Shown: positions 16,835-26,420 of the stretch, in pieces
Layout: every line of letters begins with the position of its first letter
How positions within the stretch are numbered: position 1 is the first letter of the stretch
DNA from: Candidatus Avelusimicrobium pullarium
GTDB taxonomy: Bacteria; Elusimicrobiota; Elusimicrobia; Elusimicrobiales; Elusimicrobiaceae
Length of the DNA: 64,000 nt
Assembly: GCA_944323745.1 (NCBI GenBank)
Contig: CALUTQ010000002.1
Location: 372,001-436,000 of the forward strand
Direction: 5' to 3'
The notes under the pieces: model-generated
Seen by the model: the letters and a program-made list of their open reading frames with translations, nothing else
What the model was told of the DNA's origin: nothing
Database searches by the model: none
Position numbers and translations under genes: made by a program

Positions 16835-17527
16835 ATGAATGCGGCAGAGAAAATAACTAAAAATTTGCAGGATGTACAAGCCGCCATTTACAGTGCGTGC
16901 CAGCGGGCCGGGCGTAATGAAAAAGACGTTACTTTAATGGCTGTTACCAAATACGCCGCCGATGAGGATGTGCTGGCTCTGCTGAATACCGGCAAAGTCC
17001 GCCATATTGGCGAAAGCCGCGTGCAGCAGGCCTTTACCCGTTGGACTACTCCTTCTTTTGCAAAATACAACACCGTAAAACACTTCATTGGCCATTTGCA
17101 AAGAAACAAAGCGGCCCAAGCTGCCAAATTGTTTGATTTTATTGATTCTATAGACGACATACGCACAGCACAGGCTTTGGAAGAGCACGCCAAAGCATTG
17201 GCCAAAAAACTGTACGTGCTGGTGCAAATTAAATTGACGGACAGGGAAACCCAGTCCGGCGTTGCGTTAACGGACGCTCCGCGACTGCTTGAACAACTTA
17301 AACAATTGCCGTATTTGTGTCCGTGCGGCTATATGGCTATTGCGCCGCAAACGGACGATCCGCAAACACTCCGTCCGTTATTTAAAGCGGTAAAAACGGC
17401 TTTTGACCGTGATTTTCCGCTTTCCCTGCCCCAAAGATATTTGTCTTTGGGAATGAGCGCCGATTTTGAGGTGGCCGTGGAAGAGGGGTCCACGCTGCCT
17501 AGGGTAGGCAGTAAACTGTTTGCCTGA
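16835..17527 (+). CDS. yggS: YggS-family PLP homeostasis protein
   Basis: A 230-residue PLP-binding barrel protein that buffers pyridoxal phosphate and affects amino-acid pools. The PLP lysine is in LMAVTKYAADE, followed by GESRVQQ, HFIGHLQRNKA and LSLGMSADFEVAVEEGST near the C-terminus. I use ATG 16835, with AAGGG 5 nt before it, because ATG 16820 lies between the -10 box and the expected transcription start. It is followed by yggU after 14 nt. Confidence 0.92.
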   Translation: MNAAEKITKNLQDVQAAIYSACQRAGRNEKDVTLMAVTKYAADEDVLALLNTGKVRHIGESRVQQAFTRWTTPSFAKYNTVKHFIGHLQRNKAAQAAKLFDFIDSIDDIRTAQALEEHAKALAKKLYVLVQIKLTDRETQSGVALTDAPRLLEQLKQLPYLCPCGYMAIAPQTDDPQTLRPLFKAVKTAFDRDFPLSLPQRYLSLGMSADFEVAVEEGSTLPRVGSKLFA

Positions 17528-17541
17528 CATTTGGAGGGAAT

Positions 17542-17808
17542 ATGATTATAAAGGTCCGCGTCATACCTACTTCGGGACGCAACGAAATCATCAGCCGCAT
17601 TGGCAGCGTACTGCGGATGAAAATAAAAAACAAAAAAGTGGACGATGATGCCGCAAATGCCATTATGAAAACTTTTTTGGCCGATTTCTTTGCCGTACGG
17701 GAAGACCAAATCATCATCGTAAAGGGCGCAAAAGGGAAAGAAAAAACAGTGGAAGTACGCGATAAAAGCGAAGAAGAACTGCGCAAAATTATGGACTCTA
17801 TTCCGTAA
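17542..17808 (+). CDS. YggU/DUF167 family protein
   Basis: An 88-residue protein of the DUF167 family: IIKVRVIPTSGRNEI at the N-terminus and EDQIIIVKGAKGKEKTVEV near the C-terminus, where family members carry the GxxSRxK motif. GGAGG precedes the ATG. It often accompanies yggS, as here. Its molecular function is not established. Confidence 0.88.
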   Translation: MIIKVRVIPTSGRNEIISRIGSVLRMKIKNKKVDDDAANAIMKTFLADFFAVREDQIIIVKGAKGKEKTVEVRDKSEEELRKIMDSIP

Positions 17809-17826
17809 TGTTTTTTGTTTTTTTAT

Positions 17827-17852
17827 AAGCCCGCATCCAGCGGGCTTTTTTG
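17827..17852 (+). terminator. Terminator of yggS-yggU
   Basis: AAGCCCGC-ATCCA-GCGGGCTT followed by six T. Confidence 0.85.
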
Positions 17853-17935
17853 TGTCCTTGTTTCTCCAAAGTACTAGGCCTCAATTGGGTCTTTTGACCC
17901 TCGTTTTTCATTCTTGCGCGATATATAATTAAAAT

Positions 17936-19468
17936 ATGAAAACCTATATAGCGGCTGTAATCTTTTCCTCTGTATTGTGTACACTTCCGTCCATAGCGGC
18001 AGCGGTTCCCCACGTTATAGAAGCACAGGACAATACATCCAAAGCATATATTTCTGATTTAATCATCCGCCAAAGCCCTGTCCGTTTTCAAATAAAAAAA
18101 GAAGCCTCCCCCTCTCAAACGGTCGTTTCGGCTGTGTTTGCTTCTTGGTTTCAAAATGTTCTTAACCGTTTAGATCCTTCCAGGGAAGAACAATTGGCCC
18201 CACTGCTGGAAGCTATTCGTTTTGGCGCCCAAACCAAAAATTATGTTTTAACCGATCAACAGCCTGATATCACTTTTTATTTTGACAATCAGGACACCCG
18301 TTCTTCTTGCGGCCGCGGGTCGGGCGGTTGTTTTTTTGCACAGAATATGAAAATTTATGTCAAAACAAACAGCAAAGGCCTCCCTATTTCATCTTACCTG
18401 ACCCACGAAATAGGGCATTCCCTGCGTATGCAAGACTTATATGACGAGGAATTCCGCCCCGACAATACAATGTTCGGAAGCGGGGCCCAGCCCTCCATTA
18501 TGAAGGATGAGCATACCTTGACTTGCGATGATGCAGACGCCGTGGTTAATGCATTGTATATTGCCGCCACAAAGCAACATTTGCCATTGCCGGACATTTC
18601 CTTTTCCTCTTTCTGTTCTGCCCAACGGACGTTTAAAAATGCCAGACAGTTAAACCGCAAGCCCTTTTATATAGATTACAATGACAGCCGCACCGTCTAT
18701 ACTTTTTGTCAGGACGGCACCACGCACAGTATCACCCGCATTACGCCTTCTAACCCGGGGGAAATCTATAAAATTATCCAAGCCCCCGTTGACTGCCCGT
18801 ATATTGCGGAAAATTATTCCCCCTTCCGTCCCGAGAAAAATGCTTCTTATCAAATCAGAAGTTTTACGTCAGATAAGGTATTAGAACAAAAGGAAATTCC
18901 TTCTGCAGCGTCGTCTATTACCTATTTTCCGCTCCCCTCCGGCGGCTTTACATTAGCTCTGCGCGCCAACAACGGCCTCACTAACCTTCCCGGCCAGGTT
19001 TACATTACCGACGAAAACGGAAAACTGGTCTATCTTTTGGCTTACTTACATAACGGCTACAATTTTGTTTATAACTTTTTCCTCAACGGCTCGGACAATT
19101 CAACCCAGGGTTTTATTTTCGTATACGACCGGGAACATCCCGACCAATACTATTCCTACACAAACCCTCAAAAAGCGTATGCTTGCCACGCTGAAGAACA
19201 AAAATGTCGCAAAATGGAAGACATTTTGAACACGTACACTAATCTTTTTATTCAAAAGCTCGGCCTGCGCAAACCGATTTGGGGAGGCTTTTCCGTTAAA
19301 ATGCCGCAAACCTATATCAAAGAAGCTTCCGCTTGGGAAAAGAAACTGCTGCAATTTTACCCCCAAGTAGATTTGGGTCGTATCATCAGAAAGGATATAT
19401 CGGTCCATTTAAAATCTGCAGCAGAAAAGCAAATGACACTCAAAAAACCGAGTTCTTACGTCAAATAG
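17936..19468 (+). CDS. Secreted zinc metalloprotease-like protein
   Basis: A 510-residue protein with a signal peptide (KTYIAAVIFSSVLCTLPSIAAA) and a zinc site HEIGHSLRMQD near residue 156, that is HExxH with a further Asp five residues on, as in some metzincin-like proteases. Upstream, CGRGSGGCFF holds two cysteines. The C-terminal 300 residues (long, Tyr-rich) are not recognised. TATAAT at 17924-17929 ends 6 nt before the ATG, and there is no Shine-Dalgarno. Substrate unknown. Confidence 0.75.
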   Translation: MKTYIAAVIFSSVLCTLPSIAAAVPHVIEAQDNTSKAYISDLIIRQSPVRFQIKKEASPSQTVVSAVFASWFQNVLNRLDPSREEQLAPLLEAIRFGAQTKNYVLTDQQPDITFYFDNQDTRSSCGRGSGGCFFAQNMKIYVKTNSKGLPISSYLTHEIGHSLRMQDLYDEEFRPDNTMFGSGAQPSIMKDEHTLTCDDADAVVNALYIAATKQHLPLPDISFSSFCSAQRTFKNARQLNRKPFYIDYNDSRTVYTFCQDGTTHSITRITPSNPGEIYKIIQAPVDCPYIAENYSPFRPEKNASYQIRSFTSDKVLEQKEIPSAASSITYFPLPSGGFTLALRANNGLTNLPGQVYITDENGKLVYLLAYLHNGYNFVYNFFLNGSDNSTQGFIFVYDREHPDQYYSYTNPQKAYACHAEEQKCRKMEDILNTYTNLFIQKLGLRKPIWGGFSVKMPQTYIKEASAWEKKLLQFYPQVDLGRIIRKDISVHLKSAAEKQMTLKKPSSYVK

Positions 19469-19483
19469 CTATCAGCCATACAT

Positions 19484-19516
19484 AAAAAAACCCCGCGCTT
19501 TAAAACGCGGGGTTTT
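19484..19516. terminator. Bidirectional terminator between the protease gene and thrS
   Basis: AACCCCGCG/CGCGGGGTT with T runs on both strands. Confidence 0.85.
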
Positions 19517-19527
19517 GTGTTTTAAAA

Positions 19528-21279
19528 TTACTTCAGCAGGTTTGTCAGGCTGCGGCTTTCCACCTCTTGCTTCATTTTAGCAATCACGTCAGCCAACGGC
19601 AAACCGTTCAAGTTCTTACCGTCGCGCAAACGCACCGTAACGGCTTTATCCTGCGCTTCCTTGGCGCCAATGACCAGGGAATAGGGAATGCGCTGCATAT
19701 GCGCTTCGCGAATCTTAAGGCCCAGTTTTTCGGGGCGGATATCCAACTGCACGCGCAAACCGGCCGCACGCATTTGTTGAGCCACTTCTTTGGCGTAGGG
19801 AATTTGGTCATCCGTCAGCGTTAAGATTTTAGCCTGCACCGGCGCCAGCCAAAGCGGGAACCAGCCGGCGTAATGCTCAATAATCACGCCGATAAAGCGC
19901 TCAATGCTGCCAAACATCGCGCGGTGCACCATAATGGGGCGTTTGCGTCCTTCGGGTGCCACAAACTCCAGGTCAAAGCGCTCGGGCAGGTTAAAGTCAA
20001 ACTGGATGGTGGACAACTGCCACAAACGGCCGATGGCGTCCATCACCTTAATATCAATTTTCGGCCCGTAGAAAGCGGCTTCCCCCGCGTGGGTGGTGTA
20101 AGGGATGTTGTTGCTGTCCAGCACGTGGCGCAGGGCGTTTTCGGCGCGTTCCCAATCTTCTACCTTGCCGGTAAAATGTTCGGGGTGCTGCGGGTCACGC
20201 GTGGAAAGTTCTACGGCGTATTTTTCAAAGCCGAACGTTTTAAAGATGTGCATTGCAAAGTCAAAGCATTGTTTTACTTCGTCTTCCACCTGTTCAGGCG
20301 TGCAGAAAATGTGCGCATCATCCTGCGTAAAACCGCGCACGCGCAAGAGCCCGTGCAAAGCGCCGGAGCGTTCGTAGCGGTACACGGTGCCCAGCTCGGA
20401 GTAGCGCAGCGGCAAATCGCGGTAGCTGCGCAGGTTAGATTTATAAATTTCTACGTGGAAGGGGCAGTTCATCGGTTTAATCTGATATTTATCCCCGTCC
20501 ACTTCCATCGGGTGGAACATACTGTCGGAATAAAAACCCGCGTGCCCGCTGATTTCAAACAAATGCAGGCGCGCAATATGCGGGCTGTAGACCATATCAT
20601 AGCCGCGTTTAATATTTTCGTCTTTAATCCAGTCTTCGAGCACTTTGCGCAGCATACCGCCCTTGGGGTGCATTAAAATCAGCCCCGGGCCCACATTGTC
20701 GTTAATGCTGAACAGATCCAGCTCCGGCCCCAGTTTGCGGTGGTCGCGTTTGGCGGCTTCTTCCTGCTGTTTGACGTAGGCATTCAGCTCGTTTTTATCG
20801 TTAAAGCACAAGCCGTAAATACGCTGCAGCATAGGGCGTTTTTCGTCCCCGCGCCAATACGCGCCGGCAATAGAGGCCAGTTTAAAATTGTCAATTTTGC
20901 CCGTGTGCTCCACGTGGGGGCCGCGGCACAGGTCGGCATAGTCACCGGTTGTATAGACGGTAATTTCGCCGTCCGGCAAATCTTCCAGCAATTCCAATTT
21001 ATAGGTTTCGCCGCGCTTTTCAAAGAAAGCTTTGGCTTCGGCCTTGCTCATATGTTTGCATTCAAAGGGGATGCGCGCCTTAATGATTTCCTTCATTTTC
21101 GTTTCAATGGTTTTTAAATCTTCAGGCGTGAACGTATGGGGACAGTCAAAATCGTAATAAAAGCCGTTTTCCACGGCCGGACCGATGCCTAGTTTGGTAC
21201 CGGGGAATAACTGCTGTACGGCGGCGGCCATAATATGGGCGCAGGAATGCCGTTTTGTTTCCAGTTCTTTGTTTTCCAT
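19528..21279 (-). CDS. thrS: Threonyl-tRNA synthetase without a TGS domain
   Basis: A 583-residue class II synthetase. The protein starts directly in the editing domain (HSCAH at residues 12-16), so the N-terminal TGS domain of about 60 residues found in longer ThrS is absent. Catalytic-core landmarks include MNCPFHVEIYK (zinc Cys), RVRGFTQDDAHIFC and HRAMFGSIERFIGVIIEH, then the anticodon-binding domain. AAGGA precedes ATG 21279. Without the TGS domain the protein should still charge and edit. Confidence 0.95.
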   Translation of the reverse strand: MENKELETKRHSCAHIMAAAVQQLFPGTKLGIGPAVENGFYYDFDCPHTFTPEDLKTIETKMKEIIKARIPFECKHMSKAEAKAFFEKRGETYKLELLEDLPDGEITVYTTGDYADLCRGPHVEHTGKIDNFKLASIAGAYWRGDEKRPMLQRIYGLCFNDKNELNAYVKQQEEAAKRDHRKLGPELDLFSINDNVGPGLILMHPKGGMLRKVLEDWIKDENIKRGYDMVYSPHIARLHLFEISGHAGFYSDSMFHPMEVDGDKYQIKPMNCPFHVEIYKSNLRSYRDLPLRYSELGTVYRYERSGALHGLLRVRGFTQDDAHIFCTPEQVEDEVKQCFDFAMHIFKTFGFEKYAVELSTRDPQHPEHFTGKVEDWERAENALRHVLDSNNIPYTTHAGEAAFYGPKIDIKVMDAIGRLWQLSTIQFDFNLPERFDLEFVAPEGRKRPIMVHRAMFGSIERFIGVIIEHYAGWFPLWLAPVQAKILTLTDDQIPYAKEVAQQMRAAGLRVQLDIRPEKLGLKIREAHMQRIPYSLVIGAKEAQDKAVTVRLRDGKNLNGLPLADVIAKMKQEVESRSLTNLLK

Positions 21280-21361
21280 AAGTATCCTTCAGCGGGCAAA
21301 CCGCTTTAATTTATATAATTAAGTATATCAAATTAAGGGGTACGCCTGCCTTGGCGCAAAT

Positions 21362-23101
21362 ATGCATTTTCTACGTGATTTATACGCTTCTTTAAAAAAC
21401 AACTATAAACTGTTACTGGTGGCTTCGTTGCCGGCTTTGGCTTTAACCTGTTTTGGGCTGCACCAGCTGGAGGTAGCCTCCCCTGCCGTATGGGGCTGCG
21501 CGCTGACGGCGCGGCTGGCGGTGGAGTTTTGTTTTTTGGGGGCGTGTCTTGCGTTGTTAAACCTAATCGGCATTAAAAACAAATGGATATTGGCGCTGTT
21601 TTTGTACGCCTATTATTTGGCTTGCACGGCCGATATGGTGCTTTTGTGGTATTTTAAAGAACGCTTTGGCGCCAAATATTTAGACACGATGGAAGGCGGC
21701 GACTACGCCTTTTTGACCGACTGGCGCACACTGTCGTATTTAACGGTATTTTTGCTTTTTTGTCTGTTTAGCGTAAAACGCTTTTTTGTGGCGCCTGCAC
21801 GCAAAACGGCCGCCAAACAACTGGCGCTATGTATGATTATTTTGCTGGGTTTGTCTTGGCTTAATCCGCTTGCTTTGCTTTCCAAACCCAACGATTTTTT
21901 GACGGCTTATTTAATGCCCCCCTCTCCCGTTTATACGCTGCGCGCCCTGCTGGCCCCGCAGCTTAAGGCGCAAATCACGCCTGATTTGCCCCCCGACGTG
22001 GCCCAAACGGCCCGCCAATACAATGTGTTTACCGCCCGCAACACGGGCATAGGCAAAGAATACAAACGCGTCATTTTAATTGCCACCGAAAGTCTGTCGG
22101 CCAAATATATGCACCGTTTCAACCCGCTCATTCCGCCGCAGGCCAGCCAAACATATGACCACATTTTTCAGCGCTACCCCTCCGCCACGCTGCACACGGT
22201 AACGCTTTCCACGCTCTATGGGCTGACGGTTATTTTTTCTTCTCATCCCAATGCCAAATTAAATTATGAAAACGGCTACCCCGTTTCGTTTGTAAAAGAA
22301 CTTAAAAAACAGGGGTTTCACACGGCTTTTTTGCGCGGTGCCAACGAAAATTATATGGACGAAAACCTGCTCTTTCATCAGGCGGGGTTTGACGTCGTGC
22401 GCGGACGGAACTTTTTTGATAAGCTGGATGCCTACGAACCCTATATTGAATGGTGGGGCTTGACCGACAGAAAGCTCTATGAATATGCCGCCGAATATTT
22501 GCAGCAGAACAAAGACCAAAAGACCTTTTTGACTCTGCTGACGGTGGACACCCACGTTCCGCTTGGGCGTTTGGACTATTTGGGCCAAGTATATGAAGAA
22601 ATAGACGCCCGCTTTTACGACGTCCCTACAATGCCCCGCGCCTATGCCCGCGCCGGGCAGGACTTGGCCCTTTTCCTGCGTCTGCTGGATGAAAAGGGAC
22701 TGATGGACGAGCAAACGCTGGTGCTGGTAACCGGCGACCACCCGTCCTATTCCAACACGCCTACCAACAAACTCTTTAAGCCCTATAAACGGGTGTTTGA
22801 CCGCATTCCTTTTGCCATTATTACCCGCACCCCGCTAAAAAAACCGCTCACACAGGCAGCCTTGGCCAGCCAGCTGGACATCGCCCCCACGGTAATGGAC
22901 CTGCTAAACCTGCCCCAACCCAAAGGTTTTTTCGGGCACAGCTTGTTTGATTTAGAAGAACAAAGAACCGTTTTTGACGTAAAGGAAGACTATGTGGTAG
23001 TCAGCACGGACGAAGGCTTTAATATTATTGCCCTTAACTCACAAAAGCCGCAGGACCGACCGGTGATAGACCTTATCCGCACGTTTTGGACGGCAAACTG
23101 A
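21362..23101 (+). CDS. Membrane sulfatase-fold transferase (LTA synthase / EptA-like)
   Basis: A 579-residue protein: about five membrane helices in residues 1-190, then an alkaline-phosphatase-superfamily domain. VILIATESLSAKYM holds the metal-binding Glu, a Thr in the following ATLHTVTLSTL segment is the likely nucleophile, and VLVTGDHPSYSN holds the C-terminal metal residues. Family members transfer phosphoethanolamine or phosphoglycerol to lipid A, glycans or LTA in the periplasm. The substrate cannot be told from sequence. No Shine-Dalgarno is obvious. Confidence 0.85.
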   Translation: MHFLRDLYASLKNNYKLLLVASLPALALTCFGLHQLEVASPAVWGCALTARLAVEFCFLGACLALLNLIGIKNKWILALFLYAYYLACTADMVLLWYFKERFGAKYLDTMEGGDYAFLTDWRTLSYLTVFLLFCLFSVKRFFVAPARKTAAKQLALCMIILLGLSWLNPLALLSKPNDFLTAYLMPPSPVYTLRALLAPQLKAQITPDLPPDVAQTARQYNVFTARNTGIGKEYKRVILIATESLSAKYMHRFNPLIPPQASQTYDHIFQRYPSATLHTVTLSTLYGLTVIFSSHPNAKLNYENGYPVSFVKELKKQGFHTAFLRGANENYMDENLLFHQAGFDVVRGRNFFDKLDAYEPYIEWWGLTDRKLYEYAAEYLQQNKDQKTFLTLLTVDTHVPLGRLDYLGQVYEEIDARFYDVPTMPRAYARAGQDLALFLRLLDEKGLMDEQTLVLVTGDHPSYSNTPTNKLFKPYKRVFDRIPFAIITRTPLKKPLTQAALASQLDIAPTVMDLLNLPQPKGFFGHSLFDLEEQRTVFDVKEDYVVVSTDEGFNIIALNSQKPQDRPVIDLIRTFWTAN

Positions 23102-23110
23102 AGACAAACA

Positions 23111-23138
23111 AAAACCGCCGCTTTAAAGCGGCGGTTTT
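23111..23138. terminator. Bidirectional terminator
   Basis: AAAACCGCCGCTTTAAAGCG forms the first part of a symmetric GC-rich hairpin ending GGCGGTTTTAT; it serves the transferase gene and the convergent pilin 2 gene. Confidence 0.85.
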
Positions 23139-23154
23139 ATTGATATCCGTCAAA

Positions 23155-23778
23155 TTACATTTCCCAATTTCGCCAACTGGGGGCGTAAACTCTGTCGGAT
23201 ATTTCCTTCCCGAAATTTTGACACAGGCGAATCCAGCGCGGGGCTTCTTCGGCGCTTTCGTTTACCGTACAAAAACGCCGGCCGTTCCATTGGGAATTTT
23301 GATACTTCGCAAAATACTGCATCCGGGCCGCACCAAAAGGCTCTGCAAAAGTGGATATCGGTCCCGTGCATATTTGTCCGCCGTTCCAGCCGTTGTTGCC
23401 GAAGCACTCTCCGCCGCTGTCCCCCTTGGAGCTCAGCAATTTATAAGAGGAAGGCAACTGAATGTCTAACTCCTCAAATGTAGTGGCATACTCTCCGTTT
23501 GCCATATAATACACTTCTTGGGCTTTTACTATTCCGTCCACCAAAGCCATATATTTGGCATAGTGGCTTTTGTCCACCGCCGTTTGATACTGCGGCAACG
23601 CTATCGCTGCCAAAATGCCAATAATCAGCACCACAACCAGCAATTCAATAAGCGTAAAACCGCCCGCGCCGCGAAGGGAATGGCTTTGGGGAAGCACAAA
23701 GCCCCCCAAAAACTGCTTTAAAATGCCGCCAGAAAAGTTTTGCGCGGCGGGAATCATTTTTAGATACATTTTGCTCAT
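23155..23778 (-). CDS. Type IV pilin-like protein 2
   Basis: A 207-residue protein with an unusually long leader (about 38 residues, [16 protein letters not shown] onward) before [20 protein letters not shown]. The globular part has a [13 protein letters not shown] pair and a C-terminal cysteine pair, consistent with a pilin D-loop. ATG 23778 is used; TAAAAT lies 6 nt upstream of it on the minus strand. It resembles pilin 1 and 4 in its first residues and sits convergent to the upstream operon. Confidence 0.85.
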   Translation of the reverse strand: MSKMYLKMIPAAQNFSGGILKQFLGGFVLPQSHSLRGAGGFTLIELLVVVLIIGILAAIALPQYQTAVDKSHYAKYMALVDGIVKAQEVYYMANGEYATTFEELDIQLPSSYKLLSSKGDSGGECFGNNGWNGGQICTGPISTFAEPFGAARMQYFAKYQNSQWNGRRFCTVNESAEEAPRWIRLCQNFGKEISDRVYAPSWRNWEM

Positions 23779-23973
23779 AGGCAAATTTTATCAAAAAAAT
23801 GTGCACCTTTAAAAAACAGTCAACAGGAATTTATGCCAAACAATTCCGCCGCAACGGGTATTTTTGTGTCTGCCGACACAAAACAAAGGACTTCTGCAAA
23901 GGGCCCTGTTCAAATAATTTCCCTGTCGCTCTTATTCGTGTTTGGTGACGGGCCAAGACTTTTCTGCCGCATA

Positions 23974-24005
23974 TAAAAAGGCTCCCTGTCTGCAGACAAG
24001 GAGCC
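23974..24005 (-). terminator. Terminator of pilin gene 3
   Basis: On the minus strand GGCTCCTTGTC-TGCA-GACAGGGAGCC followed by TTTTTAT. Confidence 0.85.
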
Positions 24006-24028
24006 CCTATAAAAGAAAATTTGGCTAT

Positions 24029-24547
24029 TCACTTAAGGCAAGCAGGCAAACCGGCCCTTTCCGTAAAACCTTGGGAACGGCACAAATTTTCGTCTCCGCA
24101 GCACCAAACCTCGGTTTTATTATTCATATATCTCAAAGTAAGCGTAACCGGAGAATTCCAAAAATCAAATTCATCTAAGGAGTAACCTTCGTTTAAATAG
24201 GCTTCTCCGTCCGGTTCATAAATCCAAGAGTTGGTGTACCAGCATCCTCCTTTATAGCCGCCGCCACAGTTTTCATTAAAAGCACCCGGGAATTTAACTC
24301 CGGCATCTTCCAATTGGCACTCCTCCCCTCTTGCCAGACGGCATACGTCCAGCATTTTGGCCGCATCACGCAACAAAAGGACACCCTCCGGCATTTTGGC
24401 ACGACGTACCGTTTTTTGATATTGCGGCAAAGCAATAGCAGACAAAATGCCGATAATCAGTACCACGACCAAAAGTTCTATTAACGTAAAACCTCTGGAC
24501 GGGTGTTTACCATCAACTATTCTATGATTAAAATTAATGTTTAACAT
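24029..24547 (-). CDS. Type IV pilin-like protein 3
   Basis: A 172-residue protein with leader MLNINFNHRIVDGKHPSRG and then [18 protein letters not shown]. The leader differs from the other three pilins, and there is no palindrome at the start. The globular domain is rich in cysteine (CRLARGEEC, CGGGYKGGC, CCGDENLC). It lies tandem to pilin 2 with its own promoter and terminator. Confidence 0.85.
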   Translation of the reverse strand: MLNINFNHRIVDGKHPSRGFTLIELLVVVLIIGILSAIALPQYQKTVRRAKMPEGVLLLRDAAKMLDVCRLARGEECQLEDAGVKFPGAFNENCGGGYKGGCWYTNSWIYEPDGEAYLNEGYSLDEFDFWNSPVTLTLRYMNNKTEVWCCGDENLCRSQGFTERAGLPACLK

Positions 24548-24553
24548 ATAAGT

Positions 24554-24581
24554 ATTATAATAAAAAAAAGTATTTTAACAA
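24554..24581 (-). promoter_or_regulatory. Promoter of pilin gene 3
   Basis: On the minus strand TTGTTA (24576-24581), 16-nt spacer, TATAAT (24554-24559), then 6 nt to the ATG. Confidence 0.7.
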
Positions 24582-24693
24582 GGGCAGAAATTTCTAAAAC
24601 CAGCATAGGAAGCTCCGGCCTGCCCGTATAGAGGCCCAAATATGCTAAAATCTTTACGTATCCGTATATTTACTTTTTAATTATGGAGGCAGC

Positions 24694-25005
24694 ATGAACA
24701 CAGCAGCACAAGCCAGCAGCGGCAACCTGTTTTTTATGCTCATGATTATTATAATTATGGTCATGATTTTCTGGTCCGGCCGCGGGCAAAAGAAACGTGA
24801 GGCCGAAAGACAGGCCAAAGTGGATGCTTTACAAAAGGGGGACGGCGTTATTTTGCCGGGCGGTATTGTAGGCACAGTCGTCGGTTTCAAAGACAACGCC
24901 CTGGAAGTAAAAGTAGCCGAAAATGTAAAACTAACCGTTTTGAAATCGGGCATTGTAGGGTTCCTGACCAATGCAACGCCTGTTAACAAAGGAGGAGCCA
25001 AATAA
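24694..25005 (+). CDS. yajC: Preprotein translocase subunit YajC
   Basis: A 103-residue single-span protein: membrane helix LFFMLMIIIIMVMIFW, then RGQKKREAERQAKVDALQKG and the VILPGGIVGTVV core typical of YajC. It is part of the SecDF-YajC complex. GGAGG precedes the ATG, and its stop overlaps the secD start (TAATG). Confidence 0.94.
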   Translation: MNTAAQASSGNLFFMLMIIIIMVMIFWSGRGQKKREAERQAKVDALQKGDGVILPGGIVGTVVGFKDNALEVKVAENVKLTVLKSGIVGFLTNATPVNKGGAK

Positions 25006-26420
25006 TGTCCAAATCGCTGGCCATTAAATGGATTGTCATTATCGTCGTACTGCTGGGCTCTTTGGCTTTGATTTACCCCAACTATCGCTGGTATTCCAAA
25101 CCGACTGCCGAACGCGAAAAGTTGGAAGCTATGGGAGAACGCCCGCAGCGTATGCTTAACCTGGGTCTGGACTTGCGCGGCGGCAGCAGCCTGCTGCTGG
25201 AGCTGGACGTAAGCAAACTCAGCGACCGCGAACCGCTTAACGAAGCGATGGCGCGCGCCATTGAAATCATCCGCAACCGCATTGACCAATACGGCGTGGG
25301 CGAAACGATGATTACCCGTCAGGGTGATAAATGGATCTTGGTGCAGCTGCCCGGCGTGGCCAACCCCGCCGCGGCCGAAGCCTTGATCGGCAAAACGGCT
25401 ATGCTTGAGTTCCATATCGTCAAAAACGATACCACGGCGGCCGAAAAAGCCATTACCAAATTGGAAAGTATGGAAGAACCGTACGACCAAGACGGCGTTT
25501 TAAAGCCCGAGGTGGCCGAACTGCTGCCCGAAGGCTATACCATTTTCCGCACCAAAGACGGCGGCTATAACGTAGTAGACAAAGTGGCCAAAGTCACCGG
25601 GGCCGATTTGGACGATGCCCACCTGACGATGTACGGCGAAAACGGTTACCCCGAAGTGGCGTTTTCCTTCAATGCAGAAGGTGCCAAAAAATTCGGCGCG
25701 CTGACCGGTTCCAACATTGGCAAACAACTGGCCATTGTGCTGGATAACACCATCCAGTCCGCCCCCGTGGTGCAAAGCCGCATCAGCAAAGAAGGCCGCA
25801 TTTCCGGCACGTTTACGCTGGAAGAAGCCCGCCAGCTGACCATTGTGCTTAAAGCCGGTGCCTTGCCCGCCCCCGTGCGCGTGATTGAAAAACGCACCAT
25901 CGGGCCGACGCTGGGCGAAGACTCCATTAAATCGGGGTTGAGTGCTTCTCTGTACGCGCTGATTGCCATTTTGCTGTTTATGATCATCTACTACAAATGG
26001 GCCGGTTTTATTGCCGATACGGCTTTAATTCTGAACCTTATTTTGATGATGGCCATTATGAGCTATTTCTCCGCCACGCTGACGGTGCCCGGCATTGCCG
26101 GTATCATCTTGTCACTGGCTATGGCCATTGACGCCAACGTGCTTATCATTGAACGTATGAGAGAAGAAAAACTGGCCGGCAAACCCATACCCACCATTAT
26201 TCAGCTGGGTTACGATAAAGCGTGGTCTGCTATTTTTGACTCCAACATCACGACCATCATCGTGGGTTGCTGTCTGCTGCAGTTCGGCACGGGGCCGGTA
26301 AAAGGCTTTGCCGTAACGCTTATTATCGGTTTGACCGTCAGCTTGTTCACGGCCGTGTTTGTCACGCGCGCTATGTATGAACTGATGCTTACGTCTAACC
26401 CCAAGGAGATCAGCTTATGA
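25005..26420 (+). CDS. secD: Protein translocase subunit SecD
   Basis: A 471-residue RND-type membrane protein that uses proton-motive force to aid late steps of protein export. It has an N-terminal helix, the large periplasmic domain with LGLDLRGGSSLLLELD, and a C-terminal block of five to six helices containing AMAIDANVLIIERMREE. Gene order yajC-secD-secF is canonical, with ATGA overlap to secF. Confidence 0.96.
   Translation: MSKSLAIKWIVIIVVLLGSLALIYPNYRWYSKPTAEREKLEAMGERPQRMLNLGLDLRGGSSLLLELDVSKLSDREPLNEAMARAIEIIRNRIDQYGVGETMITRQGDKWILVQLPGVANPAAAEALIGKTAMLEFHIVKNDTTAAEKAITKLESMEEPYDQDGVLKPEVAELLPEGYTIFRTKDGGYNVVDKVAKVTGADLDDAHLTMYGENGYPEVAFSFNAEGAKKFGALTGSNIGKQLAIVLDNTIQSAPVVQSRISKEGRISGTFTLEEARQLTIVLKAGALPAPVRVIEKRTIGPTLGEDSIKSGLSASLYALIAILLFMIIYYKWAGFIADTALILNLILMMAIMSYFSATLTVPGIAGIILSLAMAIDANVLIIERMREEKLAGKPIPTIIQLGYDKAWSAIFDSNITTIIVGCCLLQFGTGPVKGFAVTLIIGLTVSLFTAVFVTRAMYELMLTSNPKEISL

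Noticed and set aside
19873-20676. Plus-strand frame of 267 codons inside thrS
   Set aside because: It lies wholly within a well-recognised gene on the other strand and has a His/Val/Phe-rich composition typical of an antisense shadow.
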